A stretch of DNA of 64,000 nt. Source: Ignavibacteria bacterium. GTDB taxonomy: Bacteria; Bacteroidota; Ignavibacteria; UBA10030; SZUA-254. Position numbers and translations under genes: made by a program. This document shows, piece by piece, positions 8,555-17,265 of the stretch (position 1 is the first letter of the stretch; each line of letters starts with the position of its first letter). The notes under the pieces are model-generated. The model did not search any database. It was not told the DNA's origin and saw only the letters and a program-made list of their open reading frames with translations. Location: contig JACOSY010000034.1 of the NCBI GenBank assembly GCA_016178595.1, positions 1-64,000 of the forward strand. Direction: 5' to 3'.

Positions 8555-9706
8555 CTAACGTTCGGTTGAAACTGTGGAATGTTCTTTCATCAATGCGATG
8601 AACTGGCGGAAGAGGTAGTCGCTGTCGTGCGGACCTGGCGAGGCTTCCGGGTGATATTGCACGCAAAAGACCGGAAGCTCGCGATGGCGGAATCCTTCGT
8701 TCGTTCCATCATTCAAGTTGACGTGAGTGAGTTCAATCTCGGATGCCCTTAGCGAGCCGGGATCGACGGCGAAGCCATGATTTTGCGAGGTGATCTCGAT
8801 TGCCTTCGTGAGCAGATTCTTCACAGGATGGTTCGCGCCTCGATGACCGAACTTCAACTTAAACGTCTTCCCTCCCAATGCAAGAGCCAATAATTGATGA
8901 CCGAGACAAATACCGAAAATCGGTTTCTTGTCGATGAGTTTTCGGATGTTCTCAATCGCATAGTGCACCGCCTCCGGATCGCCGGGCCCGTTCGAAAGAA
9001 AAATTCCGTCGGGATTCATCGCCAGAACATCTTCTGCGGCAAAATCAGACGGCACCACGGTAAGTCTACAGCCGTAGCTTATCAGGCGTCGGAGAATATT
9101 TCGCTTAACGCCGTAGTCGTAAACGACAACGGTGAAACGATGACCGTTCACGAGCTTGTGATCGATGTGTGGCGGAAGAGCAAACGGCGTCGTGTCAATG
9201 TGACCCCACTCGTACGGCTTCAAGCACGTTACCTTTCGAGTAAGATCGAGTCCAGCCATTTGTGGCGAGCGACGAACTTTATCAAGCAGACTCTTATCGT
9301 CGAGATCAATCGTTGAGAGAATTGCCCGCATGGCGCCGGCATCGCGAATAATCTTCGTGAGCATTCGCGTGTCGATGTCCTGTATTGCCATGATATGATG
9401 CTTTTTAAGGTAGGAACCAAGGCTCTCTTTCGAACGAAAATTGCTTGGATACTCACTATACTCACGAACGACAAACCCCGATACTTGTGGAGAGGAGCTT
9501 TCCACATCGTCGAGATTGACGCCATAATTGCCAATGAGCGGATACGTCATCGTGACAATCTGGCCGCAATACGACGGATCGGTGAGAATTTCCTGGTAGC
9601 CGGTCATGCTGGTGTTGAACACAACTTCGCCGGTTACTTCACCATCAGCGCCGAAAGATTCACCACTGAGAATAATTCCGTTTTCGAGGGCGAGCTTCGC
9701 GATCAT
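8555..9706 (-). CDS. carA: Carbamoyl-phosphate synthase small (glutaminase) subunit
   Basis: 383 residues, ATG start. The N-terminal domain has the family start ([35 protein letters not shown] in part) and the C-terminal domain is a class I glutamine amidotransferase: [12 protein letters not shown] with the nucleophilic Cys and [11 protein letters not shown] with His and Glu of the triad. It releases ammonia from glutamine for the large subunit CarB, feeding arginine and pyrimidine synthesis. carB is not next to it here. It has its own promoter upstream. Confidence 0.97.
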   Translation of the reverse strand: MIAKLALENGIILSGESFGADGEVTGEVVFNTSMTGYQEILTDPSYCGQIVTMTYPLIGNYGVNLDDVESSSPQVSGFVVREYSEYPSNFRSKESLGSYLKKHHIMAIQDIDTRMLTKIIRDAGAMRAILSTIDLDDKSLLDKVRRSPQMAGLDLTRKVTCLKPYEWGHIDTTPFALPPHIDHKLVNGHRFTVVVYDYGVKRNILRRLISYGCRLTVVPSDFAAEDVLAMNPDGIFLSNGPGDPEAVHYAIENIRKLIDKKPIFGICLGHQLLALALGGKTFKLKFGHRGANHPVKNLLTKAIEITSQNHGFAVDPGSLRASEIELTHVNLNDGTNEGFRHRELPVFCVQYHPEASPGPHDSDYLFRQFIALMKEHSTVSTER

Positions 9707-9716
9707 ACGTTTGCAA

Positions 9717-9745
9717 AATATAAATTATTTTTGTCGGAGTTACAA
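9717..9745 (-). promoter_or_regulatory. Promoter of carA
   Basis: On the minus strand TTGTAA (9740-9745), 17-bp spacer, TATATT (9717-9722). The -10 box ends only 10 bp before the carA ATG, so the transcript would be nearly leaderless from this promoter. Confidence 0.5.
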
Positions 9746-9775
9746 GCATTTTGCTCTTGCGTTTCCCATAGACAA

Positions 9776-9800
9776 CGAAGCCGACCAACGGTCGGCTTCG
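9776..9800 (-). terminator. Hairpin terminator after the B12 operon
   Basis: Perfect 11-bp stem CGAAGCCGACC/GGTCGGCTTCG with a 3-nt loop, 10 bp after the stop of the DUF6580 gene. The following T-run is weak (TTGTCT), so efficiency is uncertain. Confidence 0.65.
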
Positions 9801-9809
9801 CAAGAACTC

Positions 9810-10334
9810 TTATGCTTTGAGTGACTTCGGGTGAGGACTCAATCGAGGTATGAATTTCACCGCCAATTCATACAGTCCAAACATCGCAGTGACATAGAGG
9901 GCATCGCCAAGCACTGTATTTCGGAAGAAGGGAATAGCAGCGACATAGCATTCAACCAGACCTGCAAAATTATGTGGATAGCTTACTTGTGAAGAAATCC
10001 ACACCCCAAAGTTCGTGACAACAAAAAATAGAACTGACCCGGCGAGCGTAGCACCGACCGTCTGTACAACACCGCGATGATTCCGAAGCCACAAACCGAT
10101 AAAGCCGATTGCAGTAAAGCTGGCATACACCCACATCATGCCGGTATAGAAGCCGATGAAGTAATCGCTGATGAGCATTGCAGCAATCGGCACGATGAAC
10201 GTGTGCTTTCGATCCAGGTACACGCCCCCGAAAAGTGCGAGCGCAGTGATAGGGGCGAAGTTCGGTGGATGCGGAAGGAGCCGCGATAATGCCGCGAGGA
10301 GAATCAAGATAAACGTGAAGCCGTATCGAGCCAT
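9810..10334 (-). CDS. DUF6580-family membrane protein, possible B12-related transporter component
   Basis: 174 residues with several hydrophobic segments spanning nearly the whole length. The N terminus (FILILLAALSRLLPHPPNFAPITALALFGGVYLDRK) matches what I know as the DUF6580 family, whose size and topology resemble substrate-binding S components of ECF transporters. It starts 12 bp after the BtuF-like gene and is the last gene of a transcript led by a cobalamin riboswitch. From the context I infer a part in uptake of cobalamin, its precursors or cobalt across the inner membrane; no ECF ATPase or T component is nearby. The assignment to transport is inference. Confidence 0.7.
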   Translation of the reverse strand: MARYGFTFILILLAALSRLLPHPPNFAPITALALFGGVYLDRKHTFIVPIAAMLISDYFIGFYTGMMWVYASFTAIGFIGLWLRNHRGVVQTVGATLAGSVLFFVVTNFGVWISSQVSYPHNFAGLVECYVAAIPFFRNTVLGDALYVTAMFGLYELAVKFIPRLSPHPKSLKA

Positions 10335-10346
10335 GGCATCTCCTTT

Positions 10347-11297
10347 TTAGTCTTGTGAGAGAATCGGTACTTCGAACGTCACCTGTCGGACAACGTTCGC
10401 GGGATAATCAATTGGGAAAAGCTCCGGGTGCACTATGGTTGCCAAAATCTCAAGACTATCGACGATTCGTGGTCCAGGTCGGCTGAAGTATGACGAACCA
10501 TCAACGACGTACACATTTCCCTCTTGAACTGATCCGAGTGTATCGCGCTGTCGGAGGATTACAATCTCCTGTAAAGCTCGTTCAATGGAAAAACCGCAGC
10601 ACATGACGACGAGAACCTCAGGATTATACGAAAGTATTCGCTCCCAAGCAACTTGTCGCGATGGCCGGTGCTTTTCTCCAAGCTCGTCCGATCCCCCAGC
10701 AAGCTCAACCAGTTCCGGGATCCAGTGCCCGGCACAAAATGGCGGCTCCAGCCATTCCAGACACAAGACTTTCTTCTTTTCACACCTGCTTGTCATATGT
10801 TGGATTCGTCTCACCCTTCCTCGTAAGTGCTTGATGAGATCACGCGCTTGATCCCGAACACCGGTCAATACGCCAACAGTCTCGATGGTTTGATAAATTC
10901 CTTCGAGCGATGTTGGTTCAAGGTTAATCACTTGAGGTTTGCTGCTGAGACTATGCGCGATCCGTGCGACGTTCTCGTACGATACCGCACAGACGGCACA
11001 GAGCCGTTGCGTCAGAATAATATCCGGCTTCAGCGACTCGAGTAAATCGACATCGAGATGATACAGCGTCCCGGCATCACTCAATTGCCGGCGCACCCGA
11101 AAATCTATCTCGGCGCTTGAAAGAGCTGGAGAAATACTTGAACGCGTGATGCATGGTTTATGAGAAGCCTCGACCGGGTAATCACACTCATGTGTCACTG
11201 CGACAAGACTCTCTTCCAGTCCCAGGGCATAAACGATCTCCGTTGCGCTTGGCAGCAGCGAGCAAATCTTTATGTTATTTTCCACTTTAGAACTCAT
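10347..11297 (-). CDS. btuF: BtuF-like cobalamin-binding protein
   Basis: 316 residues. The two-lobed periplasmic-binding fold of the BtuF/FepB family is recognisable: ICSLLPSATEIVYALG at the start, LLESLKPDIILTQ, then a long helix, and SYNPEVLVVMCCGF and WLEPPFCAGHWIPELVELAGG in the second lobe. No signal peptide or lipobox is visible, so the protein may stay in the cytoplasm, as in many stand-alone members of this group, or the real start is elsewhere. In the B12 transcript it would bind cobalamin or corrinoids delivered by BtuB. No BtuCD genes are in the window. Symbol given by family and context. Confidence 0.82.
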   Translation of the reverse strand: MSSKVENNIKICSLLPSATEIVYALGLEESLVAVTHECDYPVEASHKPCITRSSISPALSSAEIDFRVRRQLSDAGTLYHLDVDLLESLKPDIILTQRLCAVCAVSYENVARIAHSLSSKPQVINLEPTSLEGIYQTIETVGVLTGVRDQARDLIKHLRGRVRRIQHMTSRCEKKKVLCLEWLEPPFCAGHWIPELVELAGGSDELGEKHRPSRQVAWERILSYNPEVLVVMCCGFSIERALQEIVILRQRDTLGSVQEGNVYVVDGSSYFSRPGPRIVDSLEILATIVHPELFPIDYPANVVRQVTFEVPILSQD

Positions 11298-11357
11298 GGA
11301 GTAATATATTCTACCGTCAACAAAATAATCATTCTTTGAAAGAGATTCAATTTGCCG

Positions 11358-12023
11358 TTATGCAGGCATCAGGTCACAAAAATGAAAGTTGTCTCGCGCA
11401 ACTATTTCGCCAATATTGTAGTGGATTCTCTGTTTGAAGAGGGGTCCATCAAACACAAACGAATGAAACTCACCATTCTCGCCGCAGGGATCAACAGATG
11501 AAGGCAGGTCCCTCAAAAATTCTTCATTAATTGTTCTCCCAGTAAAGCTCGCATCAAGGGCCCGAGGATCAGTACAGACAACGATAGCTTTGAATCCATG
11601 CCGGATGAAGTCGCGAACAATATTCGTTGTGTTCCTCATCCAGATCGGAAAGATTGCTTTCATATCTATCTCCGATAGAAGCTCTTCACGATAGCGTTTG
11701 ATGTCTTGCAGGAAAAGATCTCCAAACACTACCGATGAGATTCCTTTCTCCTGAAATTCCAAAAATCCTGCATGCATTTTCGCTTTATACTCATCATTCG
11801 TGGCTCCTTTCGATATCCAAATCTTCTTCAAGGGTACGTTGAGCGCTTCCGCCTGACGCTCAAGGAGTTCTTTGCGAACGCCGTGCATGCTGATTCTATC
11901 ATAGCCCTCGGTCACCGTCGTGATCAAGCCTGCAGCTTCGTACTCGGTTGATCTGATGATTTCATAGAGCGCCATGGTACTGTCTTTGCCGCCGCTCCAT
12001 GAAACCAGGACTCGTTCTTTCAA
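11358..12023 (-). CDS. Dph6-family PP-loop ATPase in the B12 operon
   Basis: 221 residues. The N-terminal PP-loop SWSGGKDSTMAL binds ATP with AMP-forming chemistry, and DPCGENGEFHSFVFDGP near the C terminus is the second family signature of diphthine-ammonia ligase relatives. Bacteria have no diphthamide, so the substrate must differ. The gene starts 10 bp after btuB under the cobalamin riboswitch, so a job in corrinoid salvage, for example an amidation or adenylation step, is a reasonable inference but unproven. High confidence in fold, low in function. Confidence 0.85.
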   Translation of the reverse strand: MKERVLVSWSGGKDSTMALYEIIRSTEYEAAGLITTVTEGYDRISMHGVRKELLERQAEALNVPLKKIWISKGATNDEYKAKMHAGFLEFQEKGISSVVFGDLFLQDIKRYREELLSEIDMKAIFPIWMRNTTNIVRDFIRHGFKAIVVCTDPRALDASFTGRTINEEFLRDLPSSVDPCGENGEFHSFVFDGPLFKQRIHYNIGEIVARDNFHFCDLMPA

Positions 12024-12033
12024 CCGTGATTCC

Positions 12034-14214
12034 TCACAAAGAATATCTTGTATTCAAATAAAACCCTCTTCCCCTCGTTGTAAAACCGTTGATCTCAGCA
12101 TATTTCGTATCAAAAATATTATCTATTCGCGCACCAATCGAAATATGTTCATCAACATCGAACTTCTGAGAAAAATCGACAAGTGTGTAGTCAGCAACGG
12201 GTACAGTTCCGAGTGCGCCGTATGGTCCGAGACGTGAATCATAAAAAATATCGCTCCTCGATCCCACATGTCGGAGATCAACTCTTAGAGCGAGTCGTTC
12301 AATGGGCTTGTAGGTCAAACTCAGGTTCACAGTATTCGGTCTTCGCACTAAACCGAGCGTCTCCACTTCTTTACGGATAAAGGCGCCGTTACTGTAAATC
12401 TGAACATGGTGTCCTTGCGTCTGCGCCGAATCAATATCAGACGGTTTGTAGTTTAATTTTCCACTGACCAAGCTGAAATTCCCTGAAAAATAAAACTGTT
12501 CACTTATCTTTGAACTTACACTGAATTCAATTCCCTGGCTCGTTTGGCTGCCCAAGTTGAGATAGGTATCTCCTCTGAAATCATTACGAGTGTAATCATT
12601 ACCCAGCGTGTCGATTCCAATATTTTTATCCCAAAGGTAAACATACTCGATGGCATCATCTACGATGGTGCGAAAATAGTTTGCGGAGAAACTCAAATTG
12701 CTGCTCACCGTTTGCTTGATGCCGAACTCAAATGACGAAGAAGTTTCGGGCTTGAGATTCTTATTCCCACGGGTGATGTCCGAGACAAAATCTCTCTCCG
12801 GTGAGTACAGCTGAAAGAGAGAGGGTGCATTGAATCCTGTTGAGTAAGACAGGTACATTAAAGCGTTCTCGTTGATCTTCAACGAAGGATTGATCTCATA
12901 CGTCAGTTTACTTCCAAAGATGCTGTGGTCATACCATCGAGCACCTACTGCGATTGAAACCCGGTCGAAAGTTTCATCGATTAGGCTACTGTTTAAATCA
13001 ACATGAGCAAAAATATTCTTGGTGGAAGTATTCGGATCGAGGCTGTCAAGATCTGTTTTCAACTCATATACGCCAAAACTGCTTCGAGAATAATAGTACG
13101 TCTTGAAACCCATGGCTTCGTGGTAGAACCCTCCGCCCAGAACTCCATCAAAGCCTCTGAGTTTCAAGTTTGATTGGATCTCGTTTGTGGAAGTACTCCC
13201 TCTCCACGTACCATCCGAATATGTATGGTCAGTTTCTCCAGAGGCGCTGACAACACTTGAATCGTCGACAGCAATTCGTGTCATGTCCGAATATCCGCCA
13301 ATATATTTCAGCTTCAAATTTTCAGTGACATGATACGATGCGCCGTATGTAAATAAGTTTCTTCTGAAATCGATAGTGTAGTTGTCATCATCTATATACG
13401 CAGCCTTGTCAATGTCTGTATTCTGGTTTGTTCGTTTGTAGGAAGCATACACATCAAACCTATCATCTATGAAACCTATCTTCCCGACAAAATCTGTATG
13501 GTCATATCCATCCTTGTCTCGATGCTTATAGACATTCAGATCAGTGATTGTATCGACCGTGGCATCTAAACCCTTAACGTTACTATTGTTGATTTCTCCG
13601 TTAACATACAATCCATGGTCTACAGTGTAATTGACAAACACATTCTCTGAAAATTCGGAAGTTCCTTCACCAAACGTTCCCGTTTTCAGTTCAGCATTGG
13701 CATTCCATCCGGGCTTTTCGCTCTTTTTTGTAATAAGATTTATCACTCCACCAATAGCAGACGAACCATACAACGTGCTGTGTGTTCCTCTCACAATCTC
13801 AAGTTTATCGAGATTTGTCAATGATAATTCAGACAAATCGAGTGCATTATTCACGGCTGACGGATCCGTGATGCGAACATCGTCAATCATAATCGTCGTG
13901 TGATTGTTATTGGCTCCTCTCATAAACACACTTTGCAGCATTCCAGGATTCTGTCCCGTACCTACAATGTACACGCCTTCCTGCTGCGAAAGCACTTCTG
14001 AAAGATTGTTATAAATGGAGCTCTCAAGTTGTTTACCGGTAACGAGCGTAACGCTCCTGCCGATGTCGGAAAGATTCTTCTCGCTGCGTGTTGCTGTGAC
14101 TACCACCTCGCCCAAATGATATGTTTTCAGTGAATCAATCACTGCTTCTTGACTCAAGACACAGACAGAGAGTGTCAGAGTCAGACACAACAAAAAAATA
14201 AATTTCATACGCAT
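12034..14214 (-). CDS. btuB: TonB-dependent vitamin B12 receptor BtuB
   Basis: 726 residues with a signal peptide (MRMKFIFLLCLTLTLSVCVLSQ). A TonB box (EVVVTATR) is followed by the plug domain (about residues 45-160, with VFMRGANNNHTTIMIDDVRI) and a long beta-barrel ending in an aromatic-rich strand (GFYLNTRYSL). Unlike the two large receptors elsewhere in the window it has no carboxypeptidase-regulatory domain. Substrate assignment rests on the cobalamin riboswitch directly upstream and on the BtuF-like gene downstream. The outer membrane receptor would import cobalamin using TonB energy. Confidence 0.9.
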   Translation of the reverse strand: MRMKFIFLLCLTLTLSVCVLSQEAVIDSLKTYHLGEVVVTATRSEKNLSDIGRSVTLVTGKQLESSIYNNLSEVLSQQEGVYIVGTGQNPGMLQSVFMRGANNNHTTIMIDDVRITDPSAVNNALDLSELSLTNLDKLEIVRGTHSTLYGSSAIGGVINLITKKSEKPGWNANAELKTGTFGEGTSEFSENVFVNYTVDHGLYVNGEINNSNVKGLDATVDTITDLNVYKHRDKDGYDHTDFVGKIGFIDDRFDVYASYKRTNQNTDIDKAAYIDDDNYTIDFRRNLFTYGASYHVTENLKLKYIGGYSDMTRIAVDDSSVVSASGETDHTYSDGTWRGSTSTNEIQSNLKLRGFDGVLGGGFYHEAMGFKTYYYSRSSFGVYELKTDLDSLDPNTSTKNIFAHVDLNSSLIDETFDRVSIAVGARWYDHSIFGSKLTYEINPSLKINENALMYLSYSTGFNAPSLFQLYSPERDFVSDITRGNKNLKPETSSSFEFGIKQTVSSNLSFSANYFRTIVDDAIEYVYLWDKNIGIDTLGNDYTRNDFRGDTYLNLGSQTSQGIEFSVSSKISEQFYFSGNFSLVSGKLNYKPSDIDSAQTQGHHVQIYSNGAFIRKEVETLGLVRRPNTVNLSLTYKPIERLALRVDLRHVGSRSDIFYDSRLGPYGALGTVPVADYTLVDFSQKFDVDEHISIGARIDNIFDTKYAEINGFTTRGRGFYLNTRYSL

Positions 14215-14241
14215 AGTTTTACCCTCGTAAAAAGTGTGAAA

Positions 14242-14276
14242 TAAAAAACCCCAACCTTCTCGATCGAAAGTTGGGG
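14242..14276 (-). terminator. Riboswitch-controlled intrinsic terminator before btuB
   Basis: 10-bp stem (ten pairs including one G-U) CCCCAACTTT/AAGGTTGGGG with an 8-nt loop, followed at once by six T residues. It lies between the cobalamin aptamer and the btuB start, 28 bp before the ATG, as expected for the off-state terminator of a transcription-attenuating riboswitch. Confidence 0.88.
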
Positions 14277-14341
14277 ATGGAAGAAAAAAAACTATTCATA
14301 ACGATCCCACCCTTCCCGCGAAGGTGCTCACATGGTCACGA

Positions 14342-14540
14342 TGCTGGTCGGTCTCCTGGCTTACCCGACATACTGACGTCTTCCCGTCCCGCTTGATGCG
14401 GGACAGTGACTCGTGTTGTCAGCAGTACAATCTCAGCTGGCTCATCTGGCCGAGATCGGGTTCACAGTTGCGGGGCAGCTTCCGATTTACACGGAATTCC
14501 CTCATCCCGATTTCATCGGGACTACCACCATCGGTTATGG
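14342..14540 (-). promoter_or_regulatory. Cobalamin riboswitch (B12 element)
   Basis: On the minus strand the conserved aptamer parts occur in order: GAGGGAATTCCGTGTAAATC, then CTGCCCCGCAACTGT, then the B12 box AAGCCAGGAGACCGACC. A variable hairpin GTCCCGC/GCGGGAC lies between the last two parts. These match the class I adenosylcobalamin aptamer. Boundaries are approximate. With the downstream terminator it should switch off the btuB operon when cobalamin is plentiful. Confidence 0.95.
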
Positions 14541-14561
14541 AAAAGAACGAAACGCGCATCT

Positions 14562-14590
14562 AATATACAAGATGCTGGTTCAGAAGTCAA
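14562..14590 (-). promoter_or_regulatory. Promoter of the B12 operon
   Basis: TTGACT (14585-14590), 17-bp spacer, TATATT (14562-14567) on the minus strand. The transcript would start near 14555, just ahead of the aptamer, giving a leader of about 340 nt before btuB. Confidence 0.75.
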
Positions 14591-14727
14591 GTATAATCGC
14601 GGAAGCGCAAGCACAAGCACAATGCCTGGATTAACAATCATCCTCGTGGCTTCATATCCGCGGGATCATTCTGAATGAAATCCTCCCCGGTGTACTCTAC
14701 AGTAAACCATTCCGCGCAAGGAACTAA

Positions 14728-15150
14728 TTAAAACGGCAGATCTTCCTTCTCTGCAGCAGCACCGGATTCTTCGGCCACTGGCGATCCACTGCCGGCATCC
14801 GTCGGAGCTCCCTTGGCGTCGAGCATGATAAGGTCATCTGCAATGACTTCGGTTGCATACCGCTTGGCGCCCGTGTTTTTATCATCCCAAGAGCGTGTCT
14901 GGATCTTGCCTTCGAGATATACCTTGCTTCCCTTTTTCAGATACTGGCCACAAATCTCAGCAAGCTTGCGCCACGCGATGATGTTGTGCCATTCGGTGCG
15001 CTCCTGAACATTGCCTTCCGCATCTTTCCATCGCTCGTTAGTTGCGATTGAAAACTTTGCGACCGCAATACCGGATGCGGTATAACTCAGTTCAGGATCT
15101 TTTCCGAGATTGCCAATCAAGAGAACTTTGTTTAGACTTTTGCCCGCCAT
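14728..15150 (-). CDS. ssb: Single-stranded DNA-binding protein
   Basis: 140 residues, ATG start behind AAAGGAGG. OB-fold of the bacterial SSB family: [29 protein letters not shown] and [12 protein letters not shown]. The C terminus ends in the acidic tip EKEDLPF that docks repair and replication proteins. Length is at the short end of the family, with a brief linker. Monocistronic by context, with its own promoter. Confidence 0.97.
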   Translation of the reverse strand: MAGKSLNKVLLIGNLGKDPELSYTASGIAVAKFSIATNERWKDAEGNVQERTEWHNIIAWRKLAEICGQYLKKGSKVYLEGKIQTRSWDDKNTGAKRYATEVIADDLIMLDAKGAPTDAGSGSPVAEESGAAAEKEDLPF

Positions 15151-15173
15151 ATCATTCCTCCTTTTCTGTAGCT

Positions 15174-15202
15174 ATTATACGGCTTTCTGTTGAATAAAGC
15201 AA
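15174..15202 (-). promoter_or_regulatory. Promoter of ssb
   Basis: TTGCTT (15197-15202), 17-bp spacer and a perfect TATAAT (15174-15179) on the minus strand, 24 bp before the ssb ATG. Confidence 0.65.
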
Positions 15203-15226
15203 GAGGTGAGCTGGATACAGAGTTTT

Positions 15227-16147
15227 TTACCTGGCATCTTCCGGCTTCAGCAACTGTCGGATGATCGTGTGCGGTGTCAGGAAGTAGAACGTCTGACCCG
15301 AAACCGCTATGTCGACAAGATCACATGGTTCCATCGGATGCAGAGAATGGGCCAAATCGAATTTCTGCTGGATCGAATTCTCCTTGGTGAAGGTGTACAC
15401 GCGACAGCTATCGACGATGTACACAGTTTGCCGATCTACAGCAAGCGATCGCACATGGGTAAAAACGCCAAGGCCAAACCTCCTGATATAATTACCAAAA
15501 ATGTCGAAAACAACAACCGTGTTTCCATCGACGACATAGACGCGGTCATCGGCTGAGACTTTGATTTTTCCGGGCGACGACAGTTTTCCAGCACCCGATC
15601 CGATATTAGCGAACGCTCTCTCCACCGTTCCTCCCGGTGTCAGCTTGAGTATTCGTTTATTCTCACCATCAACAATAAACAGTGATCCAAAACGTGAGAG
15701 CGCCAGGCTTTGTGGATACCCGAACTTGAGCGGTTGCTCCTCATCCTTCAGCGTTGAGTAGCTGGAAACAAAGTTCAGATTTCGGTCAAATCGTTGAACG
15801 CGATTATTCCCAAAATCGGCGACATAAACATCCAAGCCGTTCGGAGCGATGAGATCGGCAGGACGATCAAATGTGCCTTGTTCCCAGCCATACCCGCCGG
15901 TTGTCGCAAGCAGTTTGCCATCCGCGCCATACTTCAGCATCTCGGTCGTTCCTCCATCGATGACATACATATTACCGGACGGGTCAACGGAGAGCGCGAC
16001 AGCGTTCTTGAATGAACCAACGCGTCCCGTGCTATCGATTGATTGCGAGCAGATAAAATGAATATCGCCGCCTATGACAAGCGCGGCGATGATGCTAAAA
16101 CGAACAAGGAGACGTTGACGCTTTACGTCCTGCTGGCAATTGAAAAT
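15227..16147 (-). CDS. NHL-repeat beta-propeller protein, cluster A
   Basis: A six-bladed NHL propeller is visible: blades such as DLIAPNGLDVYVADFGNNRV, QSLALSRFGSLFIVDGENKRI and KIKVSADDRVYVVDGNTVVV. The first ATG of this frame, at 15970, falls inside the first blade. Upstream the frame stays open up to the porV stop and encodes a basic stretch, a hydrophobic run (LLVRFSIIAALVIGG) and more of the first blade, looking like a signal peptide. No ATG, GTG or TTG is found there; the only near-start is ATT at 16147. Either a rare start is used or a base is lost. It is the last gene of cluster A, in the place held by a Ycf48-like propeller in cluster B. Role: probably a secreted or periplasmic scaffold. 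Confidence 0.75.
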   Translation of the reverse strand: MFNCQQDVKRQRLLVRFSIIAALVIGGDIHFICSQSIDSTGRVGSFKNAVALSVDPSGNMYVIDGGTTEMLKYGADGKLLATTGGYGWEQGTFDRPADLIAPNGLDVYVADFGNNRVQRFDRNLNFVSSYSTLKDEEQPLKFGYPQSLALSRFGSLFIVDGENKRILKLTPGGTVERAFANIGSGAGKLSSPGKIKVSADDRVYVVDGNTVVVFDIFGNYIRRFGLGVFTHVRSLAVDRQTVYIVDSCRVYTFTKENSIQQKFDLAHSLHPMEPCDLVDIAVSGQTFYFLTPHTIIRQLLKPEDAR

Positions 16148-16148
16148 C

Positions 16149-17213
16149 TTAGAATCCCAGTTTTATGGATATGATATGATTACCATCGAGAAACTTCACA
16201 CCACGGTAGGCATAATCGAGTGTAATATCGAGATCGCCTACGTTTTGGCGCACACCAACGCCGGCTGTTCCGCCGAATAAATACGTTGTCTTATCAACGC
16301 CACTTGTGGTGGTGAGATTGTCGTCGGTCGTACTTTCGGCGAAGTTCCAACCGCCCCGAACAAAGAACATGTTGCGGAATGAATACTCGCCGCCAATCTT
16401 ATATTCATCAACTTTGAAGTTGTTATTTTCAAAGAGAGATACGAGCGTAATAGCATTGTCATCGGACAAAGATCGGGTGTACGACACGCCAATCTCGATA
16501 GTCGATGGTAACTCAAATGAGCCGGCTTGAATTTTATAGTATCCCTGCCGTGCTTCACCAACTTCACCCTGTCGGAGCAAACCTGTGCCATCAAACTGCA
16601 TCTGTGGACCGATGTTTTTGACTGCAACACCAATGTTGAGACCGTTGAAGTTACCAAGGTTTGCATATTGTACACCTGCGTTGAAGGCGATACCCGTAGC
16701 ATTGACGCGATCAATACGCTCGGTAATAAGATTTGTTGTGATCCCGATACCGATATTGTCAGCAAGCTGTCGAGAATACGTCACGCCGAGCGTCACGTAT
16801 GTCGGCGAGATGATCTCGCCTGTTCCGTCCGGGTGATCCTCCGTCGTGACAAGAATATCTCCGATACCGAGTGACTTCAGACTGAATCCTAACGTTCCGA
16901 AGCCAGAGAATGTTGTGGATACAGCGAAGTAATTTACCGGTATATCTGCGACATAGGACATGTGTGAAAACATAGCTGATGTACTGAACTGTGCCCGGGC
17001 AAGCCCGGCCGGATTCCAGTAAATTGCGTCAATGCCCGATGTTGTAGCAATCGATGCCCCGCCCATGGCAATGTCGCGCGCACCGACGGGAATCAACAGC
17101 TCCGGTGCGGCGTTCGTTCCGGTCTTATTCGAACTGCCCGCAAATATGAACGACGTGCTCAGGAGAAAGATGACGGCAGCGATTGTGAATATCCGATTAT
17201 GCAATCTCAACAT
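16149..17213 (-). CDS. PorV/PorQ-family outer membrane protein, cluster A
   Basis: 354 residues from the ATG at 17213, which follows AAAGGAG and begins a signal peptide (MLRLHNR...FIFAG). The mature N terminus carries LIPVGARDIAMGGASIAT and AIYWNPAGLA, the hallmark of PorV-type barrels (FadL-like fold); the rest is beta-strand repeats. Known for PorV: it is a shuttle of type IX secretion that receives cargo after translocation. Whether this copy serves T9SS in general or only its neighbours cannot be told. The gene follows the large secreted protein gene by 52 bp and abuts the NHL gene. Confidence 0.88.
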   Translation of the reverse strand: MLRLHNRIFTIAAVIFLLSTSFIFAGSSNKTGTNAAPELLIPVGARDIAMGGASIATTSGIDAIYWNPAGLARAQFSTSAMFSHMSYVADIPVNYFAVSTTFSGFGTLGFSLKSLGIGDILVTTEDHPDGTGEIISPTYVTLGVTYSRQLADNIGIGITTNLITERIDRVNATGIAFNAGVQYANLGNFNGLNIGVAVKNIGPQMQFDGTGLLRQGEVGEARQGYYKIQAGSFELPSTIEIGVSYTRSLSDDNAITLVSLFENNNFKVDEYKIGGEYSFRNMFFVRGGWNFAESTTDDNLTTTSGVDKTTYLFGGTAGVGVRQNVGDLDITLDYAYRGVKFLDGNHIISIKLGF

Positions 17214-17265
17214 GATAGTCTCCTTTCGATTCACATTGATGGATGTATCGTTCATAGAGTCACCA

